64,000 nt of DNA from assembly GCA_013400155.1 (NCBI GenBank), contig VXBM01000017.1, positions 1,325,996 to 1,389,995 of the forward strand. The letters run 5' to 3'. Source of the stretch: Helopsaltes ochotensis. Its lineage: Eukaryota; Chordata; Aves; Passeriformes; Locustellidae. The notes beneath the pieces were generated by a model, which made no database searches, had not been told where the DNA came from, and saw only the letters and a list, made by a program, of their open reading frames with translations. Numbering within the stretch: the first letter of the stretch is position 1; the number at the start of each line of letters is the position of its first letter. Position numbers and translations under genes: made by a program. Below, piece by piece: positions 63,762 through 64,000 of this stretch.

Positions 63762-64000
63762 TTGTGCACCTGGAATACGCTTCGGCCAGGCATGTTGGGA
63801 AGTGATGTCCATTTCTGCACTGAGCTTTCACAACCCAAGCCTCTGTGACCAGATGGACTCACAATAGCTCAATTACCAGTGATGCAACTTCAGCAACAAA
63901 ATCCTCTCTTGGCTGTACCACGGTGACGAGTGAATGCTGCGACACCCACATCAATCCATGACTTCAGTCTTTCCTGTCCTAAAGATTGATGGAGGTTCTA

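Larger units (their letters stand above)
1..64000 (-). other. ADK: ADK gene body (internal part of adenosine kinase gene)
   Basis: Three minus-strand exons with GT-AG splice sites translate, in order, to consecutive parts of vertebrate adenosine kinase. The whole window is therefore inside this gene. ADK is a PfkB/ribokinase-family enzyme that phosphorylates adenosine to AMP with ATP and so controls adenosine levels. In mammals a short cytosolic and a long nuclear isoform differ only at the N-terminus, which is not in this window. The first exons (before human residue 169) and the last ones (after residue 275, including the DTNGAGD loop) are missing, so the gene runs past both ends. Huge introns are known for mammalian ADK and are seen here too. 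The bird assignment rests on the CR1 repeats and exon divergence and is an inference. Confidence 0.95.
43133..64000 (-). other. ADK: ADK intron upstream of exon 7 (partial, at least 20.9 kb)
   Basis: This is intronic sequence upstream of the TTTGCAG acceptor. I looked on the minus strand for the preceding ADK segment (RSLIANLAAANCYKK through ARVCYIA) and did not find it, so the intron probably extends past the window end. Contents are a CR1 copy (45821-46479), a CA repeat (47224-47236), weak MIR-like pieces (about 50170-50340 and 52690-52830), a GC-rich TATA-containing patch (about 53485-53990) and a 35-bp tandem duplication (63692-63761). The remaining stretches show nothing I can name. Confidence 0.8.

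Noticed and set aside
43133..64000. The ADK exon preceding GFFLTV (residues before 169)
   Set aside because: I looked for reverse-complement signatures of its conserved residues (LAAANCYKK, ARVCYIA) and found none. It presumably lies beyond the window.
1..64000. CRISPR arrays, operons, tRNA or rRNA genes, phage-like systems
   Set aside because: None were seen. The sequence is vertebrate intron, and the tandem repeats present are simple duplications or microsatellites.

Overview
This is a vertebrate genomic window, almost certainly avian. It has long AT-rich introns, consensus GT-AG splice sites, and CR1-type LINE fragments as the only abundant recognisable transposon class. There are no prokaryotic features. 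One gene is supported: adenosine kinase (ADK), on the minus strand and spanning the whole window. Both ends of the gene lie outside.

Three internal ADK coding exons can be read by translation with correct splice sites. In transcription order they are 43132-42962 (171 bp), 11220-11185 (36 bp) and 5069-4955 (115 bp). They join in frame and cover the equivalents of human short-isoform residues 169-275, plus the first base of codon 276. If the bird gene has the human 11-exon plan, they are probably exons 7, 8 and 9. The N-terminal half would lie beyond 64000. The last part, with the DTNGAGD catalytic loop, would lie below position 1. Coding sequence totals 322 bp, about 0.5% of the window.

Layout by position: 1-4954 is the downstream intron, with two CR1 pieces and a possible conserved non-coding block. 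4955-5069 is an exon. 5070-11184 is an intron with a 34-T run. 11185-11220 is the tiny exon, flanked by a CpG-rich patch with an RFX X-box. 11221-42961 is a 31.7-kb intron with a CR1 copy, a MIR-like SINE, a 79-bp poly-A tract, microsatellites, and an unexplained 251-codon open frame antisense to ADK. A CR1 copy ends about 66 bp from the next exon. 42962-43132 is an exon. 43133-64000 is intron with a 660-bp CR1, two weaker MIR-like pieces, and a GC-rich TATA-containing patch at about 53485-53990 that may be a solo LTR.

I did not find a new biological system. The points most worth checking are the NxxE catalytic motif split by a 31.7-kb intron, the in-frame 36-bp exon with adjacent X-box and CRE half sites, the long antisense open frame, and the GC-rich TATA patch. 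Human comparisons are from memory, not from a database search.
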